Positions 53,191 to 62,583 are shown, counted from the stretch's first letter. The stretch: DNA of 64,000 nucleotides from Pyropia yezoensis (GCA_009829735.1 CM020618.1:934038-998037), one strand, 5' to 3'. Numbers and translations: made by a program. Notes: generated by a model from the sequence alone, not told the origin.

Positions 53191-53561
53191 CTAGGGGTTC
53201 AACGTGCTGAGAGCGTCCCCTTCATAGAGTACAGAGAGGCCAGGCCATCCGCTGTATGTGAGGGACAAAAGGCAGGCAAAGTCGTGCACGCAGCCATCTC
53301 GGCAATGTCTCGCCACGAAGTGCTCAATCGACGGCACCGGCGGCGCCGACACAGCCTTCTTGCCATAAGTCGACGGCTTCGCTTCGGTAGACGGGCACGC
53401 CACACGGCCGCCGCTCGAGTAGGCACAATCGGACGACCTGCAGCGCACCTTTTCGATGGAGCGCACCGACCGCACTTCTAGAGCCCCAGCGATGGGTGCG
53501 ACTTGCCCCCACGCCACACCGGTAGGCCCAGTGTCCATCAGCTCGTCTTGCGTCGAGTGAT
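53191..53561 (-). other. Open frame downstream of the Crinkler-like gene
   Basis: A minus-strand frame entering from within the 3' end of the 943-aa gene and stopping at 53191. Its last 90 residues (ending SLTYSGWPGLSVLYEGDALS) have a mixed, protein-like composition unlike the surrounding low-complexity DNA. It could be a 3' exon reached by splicing or a scrap of another gene. No family recognised. Confidence 0.25.
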
Positions 53562-56393
53562 TTAAGCTGTGGAGACTTGAGCGCCCACAAGAGCAATAGC
53601 AGATCGAAGCATATTGCTGAAAAGAGTACCGTACATGTCGTCCATTGTCTCTCGAGCAACCAAGATGGTGTTGGCGCCTTCCCCATCGAGGAAGCATTGA
53701 AGGGTCACCTTGTTGCCGGCTTCGACATCCTTCGATCGTCCTTCACCGGGGTGGGCAGACCAGCCGATGTCCGGCACCTTCTTGCTCAGCACAGTCATGG
53801 AGTCCTCGGCCTGGTCTCCTCGCTTGGCACAGAGTGGCAAGTTGAGGACGGCGATGTAGGCCACACGAGGCTGCCACGCCGCCCACACTGTCTGGTCACC
53901 AAACGCCTTGTGCAGCCTGCGAAAGGGCTCGACAAACTGGGTCCTGAGGTTGACGATCTTGTCGCCGGTGACCGCCTCTTTCGTCTTGGACTGAATGGCC
54001 TGCATGTACAAATCGTCGAGAGATAAGGGCTCGCTCGTACCCGCCCCAGCGCGTGGGTGAAAAACAATGGCATCAAGAGCGGGGAAGCTGGAAGTCGTGG
54101 GAACCCACACGTACTGCACCAGGTCGCATGGGTCGAGTGCCAACAGGTCGGCAATCTTCGTGAACGGACGTGTGCCCAACAAGACATGCTTGTCGTCCAG
54201 ATCCATGCGCAACAGGGAACCAGCACCACACACACCGTGCGACGCAGGATAGCGCTCGCGCAGAGTAAACGTGACGACACTTCCTGCTTCAATAGAGGGA
54301 AGGTACTTGACGATGTAGGAGCGAGATATACTACGGGCAAGCTCCCACGTGCGGTGAAAAATCTCAAAGCCTTTGGCGGCCGTCCCCGCAACAAACAGCT
54401 TCCTGATACCTGTGAGGGAGGTCAGCACAGGGTTGATATCAGGGTCAAGCTGCGCAGTCTTGTCAACCGTCAGTCGAACTAGGTAGTCCAGGGTCATCAC
54501 GCTGCGGGCGCTTGCGTGGGTGTCAATGGCGGCGATGAGGAAGCTCGGCAAGATGGATGGCTCGGCAAACCGACCAGACTCGTTGGCCGAGTCGATGAGA
54601 GTGGTCGACGCCACCAGGCCGTCAACCGTCTGCGGCTTGCCGTTCCCAGCCAGTTTCGCACCGTCTGGGCCGGAAATGGCGATGGAGCCCTCCACAGGAT
54701 GCCCGAGCAGTGCCACCGCACACACCAGAGGACTCGATACTAACGTGTTCTCGATCTGCTTGAACGAGGATGCCATGGACATGGACTGCAAAGCCGTCTC
54801 CAGCATGTCCCACACCAGTTTGTCCCGCATATCCGCCTGTGACAGCTCAGTGAGGATCGTCTGCATGGACCGCGGGTGCCCGCCAGAGAGGTAAGTAACC
54901 CCGTCGATGAGCGTGTCCAGCTCCAAAGGTGAGCTCGTGAGAGACGCCGACGAAACCTGGATGCCTGGGACATCACGCAGCTGCTGGAAGAACAAACGGA
55001 CGTGCTCCCTGGTAGGCCGGGTGAGGGCGCCGGCGCACACAAGCGTCCGCCCAGATGAAGTCTCAATGGTCTTGGCATTGTTCTCCTCCTCCATGAAAAG
55101 CTTGGAGAGGGACGATAGGAGAATGAAAACATCGTTCTGCTGGCTCCCCACCTCGCGCAGAGTACAAATCTTGGACCGCAACGCGCCCGAGAGCAGAGGA
55201 GTGTCCCCAGGAATAGGGCGCGAACGGTCAAACGCGCACACGCGCGATAGCTCATCCACCAGGATCAATCCGCACGCATTCGGGTTGCCTCGCCGATCGT
55301 CGAGGATAGCCTCCGCCTCTGCCGCGATCGCTCCCACGTCCAGGCGCCACCGAAGGGGCGCCTCGCCCTCAGGAACCTCAGCAATGCCGAGCAGCTGGTG
55401 CATGATGCGCAAGAAGGCCGCCCATGAGACTTTGCCATTGTTGTACTCCCCCCAGATGATTCGGGCATAAATTGGCAGGTACCGGTAGTCCCCGCCACGC
55501 TGGCAGGCCTCCGCCTCAAGGTCGGTGAATGCCGACTTGTTGTTGAACGTTAAGCCAAATACTTCCAGTGAGGAAGCCAGCTGACGAAGCTGCTGCATCT
55601 TGGGCTTCTCCCAATCGATGGCAAAGAAGGGCTCAGCACGCACGCGCGAGCCTGTGCGGAGCTGCAGTAGAGCACACCACAGATCTGCCAGAAACTGGGT
55701 CTTGCCTGAACCTGAGGAGGCCGCCAGGAAGGACACCAAGCGATCGTCAGAGAGCTGGCGTATGACCCGAAGAAACACTGCCTTCAGCACGTGTGAGCGT
55801 GGGAATCGCACGGCCGGGAAGGGCACGGGGGCACCACGAAAGATGGATCCGGGCAACGGAGGAGACCCGTCCATCCGACACCAGCCGCGGCTTTCCATCA
55901 GCTTCCGCACGGAGATGAGCGGCGGTGAAGAAAGCTCCTCGGCTTCCTTGCGCAGCTCCTGAATCTGCAACCCCAGTTCCTTCAAGTAGTCCTTGTAAAT
56001 GTCCTTGTCGGGTTCGTCGGCGTCCTTCATGTCACTCAGAGCCTGCAGCCGCATACCGTTTAGCTGCCGCAGCAACCCTCGCAGTTCGCGCAGGCGGGCC
56101 AACCTCGGACTGGCGGCATCTCCAGCGATCGCCAGGTTGTCCGCAGTCCCAGCCGCAGCCGATGGAATCTCACCAGCCACAGACCCACGCGGCAATCGTG
56201 CGTCATCACCAGGCACCCCTGGCCCCAACCCGGCTGACGCACAAAGCCGCCGCGCTCCAAGACGGGTGCTCACGCAAATCGTTCGACGGGTACGAAAGTG
56301 ACATAGAGCGCCAACGGGGAAACCCTGCAAGCCCGATGTCCAGGTCAGGCAAGGTTGCAAGCGAGTCGTGGGGATGCCCGCAATAAAGGCCAT
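53562..56393 (-). CDS. Crinkler-RHS-type protein: STAND-like NTPase with C-terminal PD-(D/E)xK-type nuclease
   Basis: A 943-aa intronless frame from an ATG at 56393. Residues 1-90 show no domain I can name. A charged, coiled-coil-like stretch follows (95-155). The NTPase has Walker A ASSGSGKTQ at 225-233 and Walker B GLILVDE at 375-381. A long helical middle follows. The C-terminal 175 residues carry FPALDAIVFHP (Asp774) and, 27 residues on, QAIQSKTK (Gln801-x-Lys803), the D...QxK pattern of the restriction-endonuclease-like domain of Crinkler (oomycete CRN) and trypanosome RHS proteins. In that group a P-loop NTPase precedes the nuclease; members are known as secreted effectors, nuclear proteins or conflict factors. 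I see no clear ubiquitin-like header or signal peptide. Its mixed composition contrasts with the low-complexity DNA around it. The nearest neighbours are mobile elements. Confidence 0.75.
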   Translation of the reverse strand: MAFIAGIPTTRLQPCLTWTSGLQGFPVGALCHFRTRRTICVSTRLGARRLCASAGLGPGVPGDDARLPRGSVAGEIPSAAAGTADNLAIAGDAASPRLARLRELRGLLRQLNGMRLQALSDMKDADEPDKDIYKDYLKELGLQIQELRKEAEELSSPPLISVRKLMESRGWCRMDGSPPLPGSIFRGAPVPFPAVRFPRSHVLKAVFLRVIRQLSDDRLVSFLAASSGSGKTQFLADLWCALLQLRTGSRVRAEPFFAIDWEKPKMQQLRQLASSLEVFGLTFNNKSAFTDLEAEACQRGGDYRYLPIYARIIWGEYNNGKVSWAAFLRIMHQLLGIAEVPEGEAPLRWRLDVGAIAAEAEAILDDRRGNPNACGLILVDELSRVCAFDRSRPIPGDTPLLSGALRSKICTLREVGSQQNDVFILLSSLSKLFMEEENNAKTIETSSGRTLVCAGALTRPTREHVRLFFQQLRDVPGIQVSSASLTSSPLELDTLIDGVTYLSGGHPRSMQTILTELSQADMRDKLVWDMLETALQSMSMASSFKQIENTLVSSPLVCAVALLGHPVEGSIAISGPDGAKLAGNGKPQTVDGLVASTTLIDSANESGRFAEPSILPSFLIAAIDTHASARSVMTLDYLVRLTVDKTAQLDPDINPVLTSLTGIRKLFVAGTAAKGFEIFHRTWELARSISRSYIVKYLPSIEAGSVVTFTLRERYPASHGVCGAGSLLRMDLDDKHVLLGTRPFTKIADLLALDPCDLVQYVWVPTTSSFPALDAIVFHPRAGAGTSEPLSLDDLYMQAIQSKTKEAVTGDKIVNLRTQFVEPFRRLHKAFGDQTVWAAWQPRVAYIAVLNLPLCAKRGDQAEDSMTVLSKKVPDIGWSAHPGEGRSKDVEAGNKVTLQCFLDGEGANTILVARETMDDMYGTLFSNMLRSAIALVGAQVSTA

Positions 56394-56641
56394 ACCGAGG
56401 AGGTCCGAATGCCGACGACCGCTTCATGAGCTTAACAAGCCTCCTCATCTTGGCCCCACAGCAGGGGTTCGATTAACAAGTATATTCATGGCATAGATCA
56501 CACATGTTATGATTACACGTAGTACACGTTACACATATATGTACTTGATGGTGTTGTTTTGCGTAAACGTCTGGTTACGACAGTCAATTGCTCAATTGTA
56601 GATTAATACCATGGCGAGCGAGTCTGTCCAGTGCTCCATCA
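56394..56641 (-). promoter_or_regulatory. AT-rich upstream region of the Crinkler-like gene
   Basis: About 250 bp, distinctly AT-richer than the neighbourhood, between the start codon and the TIR element. It contains tatattcat and acacatatatgt words. A promoter is likely here, but no start site can be fixed. Confidence 0.4.
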
Positions 56642-57290
56642 GCGCAGCACTGCTTATCGCCTGTCAAAGTTTTCTTGCTTTTTCGGGAAACTCTCGAGCA
56701 AAAACCTGCATAAAACCTGCATCGACCCCCCCTCAATGCATCATAGACACCGCTTTTACCCCCGTTTCTTTCTTTCTGCCTATAACAGCTCGGGCGATTT
56801 GTGGCCGCCACCTCCCTTGGTATGACCGGAAGCGAACGGGGCAGGAGAGCACTCTCGCGAAGCGCAAAGAAGCGACCGACCATCGCTACGCTTCGGTGCA
56901 ATGTTTGTACAATCGCGTTTAAAAACCGCGCAATCTCTCGCACTGGTTGAGCAAAAACCTGCGCGACGACAGCTTTCGAGGTTCTGCACGGAGAAATCTC
57001 CCCGCCTTGCTCGACATCTACGGCGTGAATTCTGACCAATGGAACGCTTCGTCCAGCAAACAGCAGCGCCACCATTGTTGTGATTGGTTGACAGAACACC
57101 GACAGCGGCCGTCGTGTCGGTCATCCTGCGGGTGATTATTTGGCCTCAGCCCTTCCCCTCGATCAGAAAAGCAAAATTCTGCTCGAGCCGTTCATTTTCG
57201 TGCTCGAGCAGAGCAAGAGTTTGCACAACGAAGCAAGAGATCTGGCCAAAATCGGGCTTGTATCTTGACAGGGGATAAGCAGTGCTGCGC
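56642..57290 (+). mobile_element. TIR element, left copy of an inverted pair (649 bp)
   Basis: Both ends carry a 25-bp terminal inverted repeat (GCGCAGCACTGCTTATC, G or C, CCTGTCAA), at 56642-56666 and 57266-57290. No transposase is coded; the interior has short repeats such as gagcaaaaacctgc. The flanks show no clear target duplication. Confidence 0.8.
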
Positions 57291-57335
57291 AGGGGCACCC
57301 GGCGCTAGCCTCTCGAGCGCCCTGCCTCTTCCTCA

Positions 57336-57982
57336 GCGCAGCACTGCTTATCCCTTGTCAAGATACAAGCCCGATTTTGGCCAGATCTCTTGCTTCGTTG
57401 TGCAAACTCTTGCTCTGCTCGAGCACGAAAATGAACGGCTCGAGCAGAATTTTGCTTTTCTGATCGAGGGGAAGGGCTGAGGCCAAATAATCACCCGCAG
57501 GATGACCGACACGACGGCCGCTGTCGGTGTTCTGTCAACCAATCACAACAATGGTGGCGCTGCTGTTTGCTGGACGAAGCGTTCCATTGGTCAGAATTCA
57601 CGCCGTAGATGTCGAGCAAGGCGGGGAGATTTCTCCGTGCAGACCCTCGAAAGCTGTCGTCGCGCAGGTTTTTGCTCAACCAGTGTGAGAGACTGCGCGA
57701 TTCTTAAACGCGTTCGTTTAAACATTGCTCCCAAGCGTAGCGACGGTCGGTCGCTTCTTTGCGCTTTACGAGAGTGCTCTCCTGCCCCGAGCGCTTCCGG
57801 TCATACCAAGGGAGGTGGCGACCACAAATCGCCCGAGCTGTTATAGGCAGAAAGAAAGAAACGGGGGTAAAAGCGGTGTCTATGATGCATTGAGGGGTGG
57901 TGATGCAGGTTTTATGCAGGTTTTTGCTCGAGAGTTTCCCAAAAAGCAAGATAGTTTTGACAGACGATAAGCAGTGCTGCGC
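57336..57982 (-). mobile_element. TIR element, right copy of an inverted pair (647 bp)
   Basis: Reverse complement of 56642-57290, close to 95 percent identical by eye, separated from it by 45 bp (57291-57335). Together they form a near-palindrome of 1341 bp. The 45-bp centre has a short inverted repeat of its own (GGCGCT ... AGCGCC). Confidence 0.85.
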
Positions 57983-58957
57983 AGTCTCTTCTCGCACACC
58001 ACAGCTGCTGCTCACTATGTACGGGGGCATAGAGGGACCGTGTCCACTTACGCCGTGTGCTCCTGCGTTCACAGCACAGCTACCGTCGTGAATCCCATGC
58101 GCAATATGGCAACGTGGCACGTAATTGGACGTTAAAACGGCTTGAAACGGCATCTAATCTCTGGTCTGGAGCTTGCAAGTATTGCAGAGGGTCACATAGT
58201 GGTGCGAACGACCCCATCTCGAGTTTTCCAGATCGGATTCGACACAACCCATTTTAAGTAACTCCTCCCGGTTTTCGTCCCTGGTTGGGGCACGGATGGG
58301 GAATGGGAATGGGGATACCCCATTCTCGCCGGAAATGGGGTGACCCCATCCCCATTCCCCATTCTCGCACGCTGGTTGGCGCTCGACAACGTGTCCAATC
58401 GTGATCGCACAGGCAATTTTTGCAATATCCTTCTAGCGTGGCACGATCGTTGACGACCGCTACTCGATCCCTGGCGGATCTGGCTCCTGCAGAGTACGTG
58501 GAAGGGGGGGGATGCGGTGTGCCAGGTGTCGCGAGGCCGCTGGGTCGACCGCGTCAGGCAGGCAGCCCCCGTAACCCGCCTCCAGGAGTCCACCCCACTG
58601 CCCGCTGCTGCAGGGTCGCTCGCGTAGAGGGCAGGGCGCCCACGTGGGGCGCCGATATTGTGGGGCGGTCGTTTGCGTGCTGGCCCCCTCCCCGTCGGGC
58701 GGGGGACACGACGTGTTCTCATTGGCCGCGAAGCACACAGTTGGCGGGAGGGGTGGGGGGGACTGCGATACGCCATCATAGGGAGCGCGGGAGACGTTTT
58801 TTTTATTCGTAGAGCGGACCGGGTCGCGGGCAGGGTGCAGCAGACACTGACTCGGCGGGGGCGGGATGGATTCTGTCGACTTAACGACCGTCCCCTCAAC
58901 CGCCACCGTCCTCGCGACCGTCTCTCTCCCGCGCCACTTTTTTTCCACCCACGCATC
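57983..58957. other. Spacer before the Harbinger transposase
   Basis: No gene supported, except that the frame of the transposase N-terminus is open for about 300 bp before its ATG. Holds the G/C hairpin at 58296-58362. Confidence 0.5.
58296..58362. repeat. 29-bp inverted repeat (GGGGAATGGGAATGGGG type)
   Basis: Arms 58296-58324 and 58334-58362 pair with 26 of 29 bases and a 9-base loop. The arms are built of GGGGAAT-like units. It could be a terminal repeat remnant of the Harbinger element 600 bp downstream or an unrelated fold-back. Confidence 0.7.
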
Positions 58958-59803
58958 ATGGCCGAGCAGGACCCGCTGGCCCTGTACGTTGAGGCTGTGC
59001 TGGCTGACTCGGAGGACATGGACGTGGCAGAAGCTGTTGCTGCACATATGACTGTCGTGCACCACTGGCGGGTGCTTAAGCGCGGTGCCCTAGCTGGTGG
59101 GATCCGTCTCTTTCGTAGGCGTGTCGTAGTGCGTCGGCCTGCGCAATTTTGGGAGAAGGTTGCGTGGGACTCTGATCGATAACTTTGGGGTGTCTGGAAA
59201 CCCGTCGGTGTACGACGAGAATGACTTTGAGCGTCGCTTTCGGGTGCCGCGGAGTGTGTTTGTGCGTGTATACCAGGCTGTGAAGGACCAGCCTGGGTTT
59301 ATACACACTATTGACGCTACTGGCCGACCGCGCGCGCACCCGCTGCAGAAGCTGGTCGCCGCTTTTCGGGCGCTCGCATGTGGGGAGTCAACTGATCTTC
59401 CGGACGAATATTGCCGCATTTCTCGCTCGACGGTGGACAATCATTGTCATGATGCTGTGCGTGACCTGGTGTATTACATTGTAGATATCATTGGGCCAAC
59501 CTATTTTCGGCAGCCGAACGCGGTGGAGCTGACGATCTTGCTGAAGCGGAGCGCGGACCGGGGCGTACCAGGCTGCATTGGGTCGTTTGACCGCTCGCAT
59601 TGGGAGTGGCGGGCGTGCCCGAAGGGCATGCAGGGGTCCTTTCAGAACCGCAAGGGGCGCAGATCGATCGCTATGGAGACTGTTTGCGACGAGGACCTGT
59701 ACATCTGGCATCTTTTTGTTGGTTGCCCCGGCAGTATGAACGACATCAACGTTATGCAGCAGTCGCCGCTGTACCACAACATCACGGCGGGTTTGTGGCC
59801 GCC
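58958..59803 (+). pseudogene. PIF/Harbinger (HARBI1-like) transposase, truncated by element 4
   Basis: The N-terminus from the ATG at 58958 (MAEQDPLALYVEAVLADSED) continues into basic FRRRVVVRRPAQFWEKV. A one-base frame change near 59158 then leads to DFERRFRVPRSVFVRVY, a typical Harbinger pre-catalytic helix. Catalytic motifs visible are GSFDRSHWEW (first Asp) and VCDEDLYIWHLFVGCPGSMND (second Asp in PGSMND). The third motif is missing because the LTR of element 4 begins at 59804, inside the gene. The C-terminal part of this kind of protein survives separately at 34257-34945. DDE nucleases of this family cut and paste DNA with a Myb-like partner; no partner gene is seen here. Confidence 0.82.
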
Positions 59804-60166
59804 TGTAGCAATATGGTTGTCCGTATTGTGACCCTAATATCAGGGGGGCTACTTCTAACCCTTAACTTTCAATTTGATAGTTCGTACTGGTCACGGTATC
59901 TATAAGTTACGTATGACCAGAGGGACTTGCATCTTGGGGTGGAGGGTAGTTAGTAGTGTCTCCGAGGGTTTATAACGAGGGGGCCGGTGGCGAATCCACC
60001 GCCGGCCAAGGTAGAACAACAAACCCCTCCCATTTGGGCTCCCATCTTGGTCCCGTGGCTTGCGCTCCAAGGACAGCAACCTTGGCCTCCCGGTGACGTT
60101 GGTGCCGATCCCCCTTGGTGAGTGTTCCCTGAGAGTGGACGCGCGACGGATCCCTATTGTGCTACA
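59804..60166 (+). repeat. 5' LTR of element 4 (363 bp)
   Basis: Termini TGTAGCA and TGCTACA. A TATA-like word lies at 59968-59975 (gtttataac). About 10 bases further on a hairpin (59983-60006) has stems GCCGGTGG and CCGCCGGC; the U-G pair here is C-G in the element 2 LTR. Confidence 0.93.
59968..59975 (+). promoter_or_regulatory. TATA-like box in the element 4 LTR
   Basis: The word gtttataac in the middle of the LTR, kept in the element 3 LTR and lost in the decayed element 2 LTR. Transcription of the genomic RNA probably starts shortly downstream. Confidence 0.45.
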
Positions 60167-60167
60167 T

Positions 60168-60186
60168 TGGTGGAGCAGCAGGGGAC
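60168..60186 (+). other. Primer-binding site of element 4
   Basis: TGGTGGAGCAGCAGGGGAC, one base after the LTR; same as in elements 1 and 2. The leader to the gag ATG (60187-60391) has no ORF of note. Confidence 0.85.
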
Positions 60187-60391
60187 GGGTTTCCGTCACC
60201 CTTGTGGTGACGCCGTCTTCGGCCCTGGCACACGGATAGGGATCCGGTCCTTTTCTTGTACTCGTGGTGTTGCGACCTGATCGATTGTGTTGAGCTTTTA
60301 CCTGTGACTGTGACCTACTGTTACTCTCCCCAATCTACCCCCTCGCTCTCTTATTTGTGGTGGTCGTTACGTCGGTTGACTGATTGTGACC

Positions 60392-62575
60392 ATGTCTACC
60401 CAGGAGACGGGGAACGTTCAAGATGACGGATCGGCGTCGACGCCGACCCCGGAGGTGACTACGGGAACCGGGATCGGGAACCCGATCGATAACATTGAGA
60501 CGCCAATGCTTTCCGGTGCCGGATCGACGTTTGGCACGGCTCGGACGGCAGGAGGCGGGGGCCCGCCTCAACTGTCGTCGACCGACCTCACGCCGCCGCC
60601 TCCTTCACCAGGGGATTCCCTGATGGCATCATTGGCCCGCATCGAGGCCCGGTTTTCCGGGCTCGACGCCCGTCAAGATCGGACGGAGGACGCAATGGCA
60701 GTGTTGATGTCAACACGGCACACGACGGGACCCCGTCGTGTTCCTCCCACACCGGTACGGTTCGAACCGGCCGGACTACTTTCGGAGTCCACCAGGGTCA
60801 ACCCCGGTGTTACTACTCCTGGACAACCCCCGGACACAATGGGGTATGGGTCCGACTCGTCGGCAGAGTTGGAACGGAGTCACACGGAGCGATACGCTCG
60901 GAGCACCCGAAGCGGACTCCGCGGACACGACCCGGCGGATACGTACGCCGGGGGAGAGTCGGTTATTGGGGGAGGAGGTACCCTCTCGCAGTACCCCCAC
61001 GACGAAGGAGGCCCGGCAACTCGGGTTCCCGAGGTGCCGACGCCTGAAGTACCATCCTCAGTGGTGGAAGCTATGACCGCGCAGGTAACTGCGAGCCTAC
61101 TGAAGCGGATGGAGTCCGATGAGTTCGCTCACCAACTGGCTAAGCGACTGGATATCCAGGACGCTGACACGGAGATCGTCAACGAGGTCTTCCGGTCGGT
61201 TCTTACTCCGGAACGTTATCGGTTGGAGGACCGCTCTACCACCGTATCGGAATCGATGCGTAATACGTCGCATCGGGCGATCCGCTCTATGCAGACCCTT
61301 ATGAAGGGAGTCCCTATGTTCGGGGGGCCGAACGGACGCCCGTTGGCAGTCATCGGCTTCTTGACTAGCTTCAAGGCAGCCGCAGACAAGGCGCTCGTTA
61401 ACGAGGGGCTGGCTCTGGAGATCCTCCCGTTCTTTGTTGATGAACGGGTGCGAGGCATTCTTCGCCAGGCATCCCCGATGCCGGGAATGAGGGTCGCGGC
61501 CACCCCCATGGATTACCGTGGGATATTGAAGGAGCTGCTGAGCAGCTACCTCAGTGAGGACAAGTGCGAGGACCACTATCGGGCCCTTCGCACTGCCACC
61601 GCCCAGTCCTGGGAGGATGAGGAGATGTTTGGACGCCGGATCCAAGAGCTCGACTACGAGCTGGGGAAGCTCCTCGGAGAAGGGGAGCTACGGGCCATCC
61701 TGTTCGCAGGAGTACCCAACTACGTGCGGATATCCGCACGGGGCGCCAACACGGCACGGACGAACTTCAGTCGACTGATGCATATGTGCAAGTCCCTAGG
61801 AGACGCCTACCGGGTTCTACACCCGGAGTGTGCCTTGGCCCCGAAGCCCAAGGGTGAGGGAGGCAAGCCCAGTCTTACCCCGGTACCGAGGCAAGAGAAG
61901 GTGGAACGTAAGGCCGCACCAGTACTGGTGGCGACCGAACATACCCCTATGGGTGAGGATGACCCTCTAGTCGACCAACAGGGCCACCTGTTGCTACCGG
62001 CGACGCCGGTGATTGATGAACATGGTACGGTAGCGTACATCGCCCCGGCTGGAACCCAGTTCCAGGTCAACGAAGGAACGGGACGGCGCGTCCCGTATGT
62101 GCGGACTACGGGGTACTCCCCGGTGACGGGTAACCCTCACCAACCCTTGCCAACATGGGCGGTGCGCACGGAGGCACCTCCGCAGATTGCGGGCCGACCC
62201 AACCGGTTGGGGGAATCCATGTTCCGGTTGACCCAAGGACCCAAGGCCTACCAGGGAGCAGGCACTCGGGCGCCCGAGGGAGGCAACCGTAGCTACGGGG
62301 CTACCCCGATGCGACCTCAAGGGGGGACCGGCACGTCCGGATGTATGTTGTGTGGGGATCCCCAGCACTGGGTGTCTTCCTGCCCACTCATCCCCGAGGA
62401 GTCTCGGCGGGCAGCGGCGCAACGCAAGGCATCCACCGGGGGGTATCCCGCCCGAGCACCCGGACCCGCACCGGGTAGGCAGCCAGCTCCAGGTGGAGTA
62501 CTGGCCGTCGAGGGGGCACCTCCTCAGCCGGATGTCCCGGCGGACAGCACCCTACCAAGGGCGGGAAACGAGTAA
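60392..62575 (+). CDS. Element 4 gag
   Basis: A 727-aa protein from the ATG at 60392 (a GTG two codons upstream is in frame). It begins MSTQETGNVQDDGSAS after Met-Thr-less numbering and is Pro/Thr/Gly-rich to about 200, with a helical stretch (SLMASLARIEARFSGLDARQ) lacking in element 2. The capsid-like core is about 225-480. A zinc knuckle C-x2-C-x4-H-x4-C (CMLCGDPQHWVSSC) lies at 651-664. The protein ends in AGNE before the stop TAA, the same last residues as the gag of element 1. It would form the particle and package RNA. No defects. Confidence 0.93.
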   Translation: MSTQETGNVQDDGSASTPTPEVTTGTGIGNPIDNIETPMLSGAGSTFGTARTAGGGGPPQLSSTDLTPPPPSPGDSLMASLARIEARFSGLDARQDRTEDAMAVLMSTRHTTGPRRVPPTPVRFEPAGLLSESTRVNPGVTTPGQPPDTMGYGSDSSAELERSHTERYARSTRSGLRGHDPADTYAGGESVIGGGGTLSQYPHDEGGPATRVPEVPTPEVPSSVVEAMTAQVTASLLKRMESDEFAHQLAKRLDIQDADTEIVNEVFRSVLTPERYRLEDRSTTVSESMRNTSHRAIRSMQTLMKGVPMFGGPNGRPLAVIGFLTSFKAAADKALVNEGLALEILPFFVDERVRGILRQASPMPGMRVAATPMDYRGILKELLSSYLSEDKCEDHYRALRTATAQSWEDEEMFGRRIQELDYELGKLLGEGELRAILFAGVPNYVRISARGANTARTNFSRLMHMCKSLGDAYRVLHPECALAPKPKGEGGKPSLTPVPRQEKVERKAAPVLVATEHTPMGEDDPLVDQQGHLLLPATPVIDEHGTVAYIAPAGTQFQVNEGTGRRVPYVRTTGYSPVTGNPHQPLPTWAVRTEAPPQIAGRPNRLGESMFRLTQGPKAYQGAGTRAPEGGNRSYGATPMRPQGGTGTSGCMLCGDPQHWVSSCPLIPEESRRAAAQRKASTGGYPARAPGPAPGRQPAPGGVLAVEGAPPQPDVPADSTLPRAGNE
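62563..62569 (+). promoter_or_regulatory. Candidate -1 frameshift heptamer of element 4
   Basis: GGGAAAC read as G GGA AAC in the gag frame, followed by GAG TAA. Pol lies in the -1 frame and is open from here; its first ATG is at 62584, 8 bases after the gag stop. Downstream TGACC (62585-62589) can pair with GGTCA near 62602-62606. Confidence 0.65.
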
Positions 62576-62583
62576 GCGGAAGG

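Noticed and set aside
56642..57982. ORFs of about 114 and 149 codons in the palindrome arms
   Set aside because: The same frames appear mirrored in both arms and carry no known domain. They are by-products of the inverted TIR elements.
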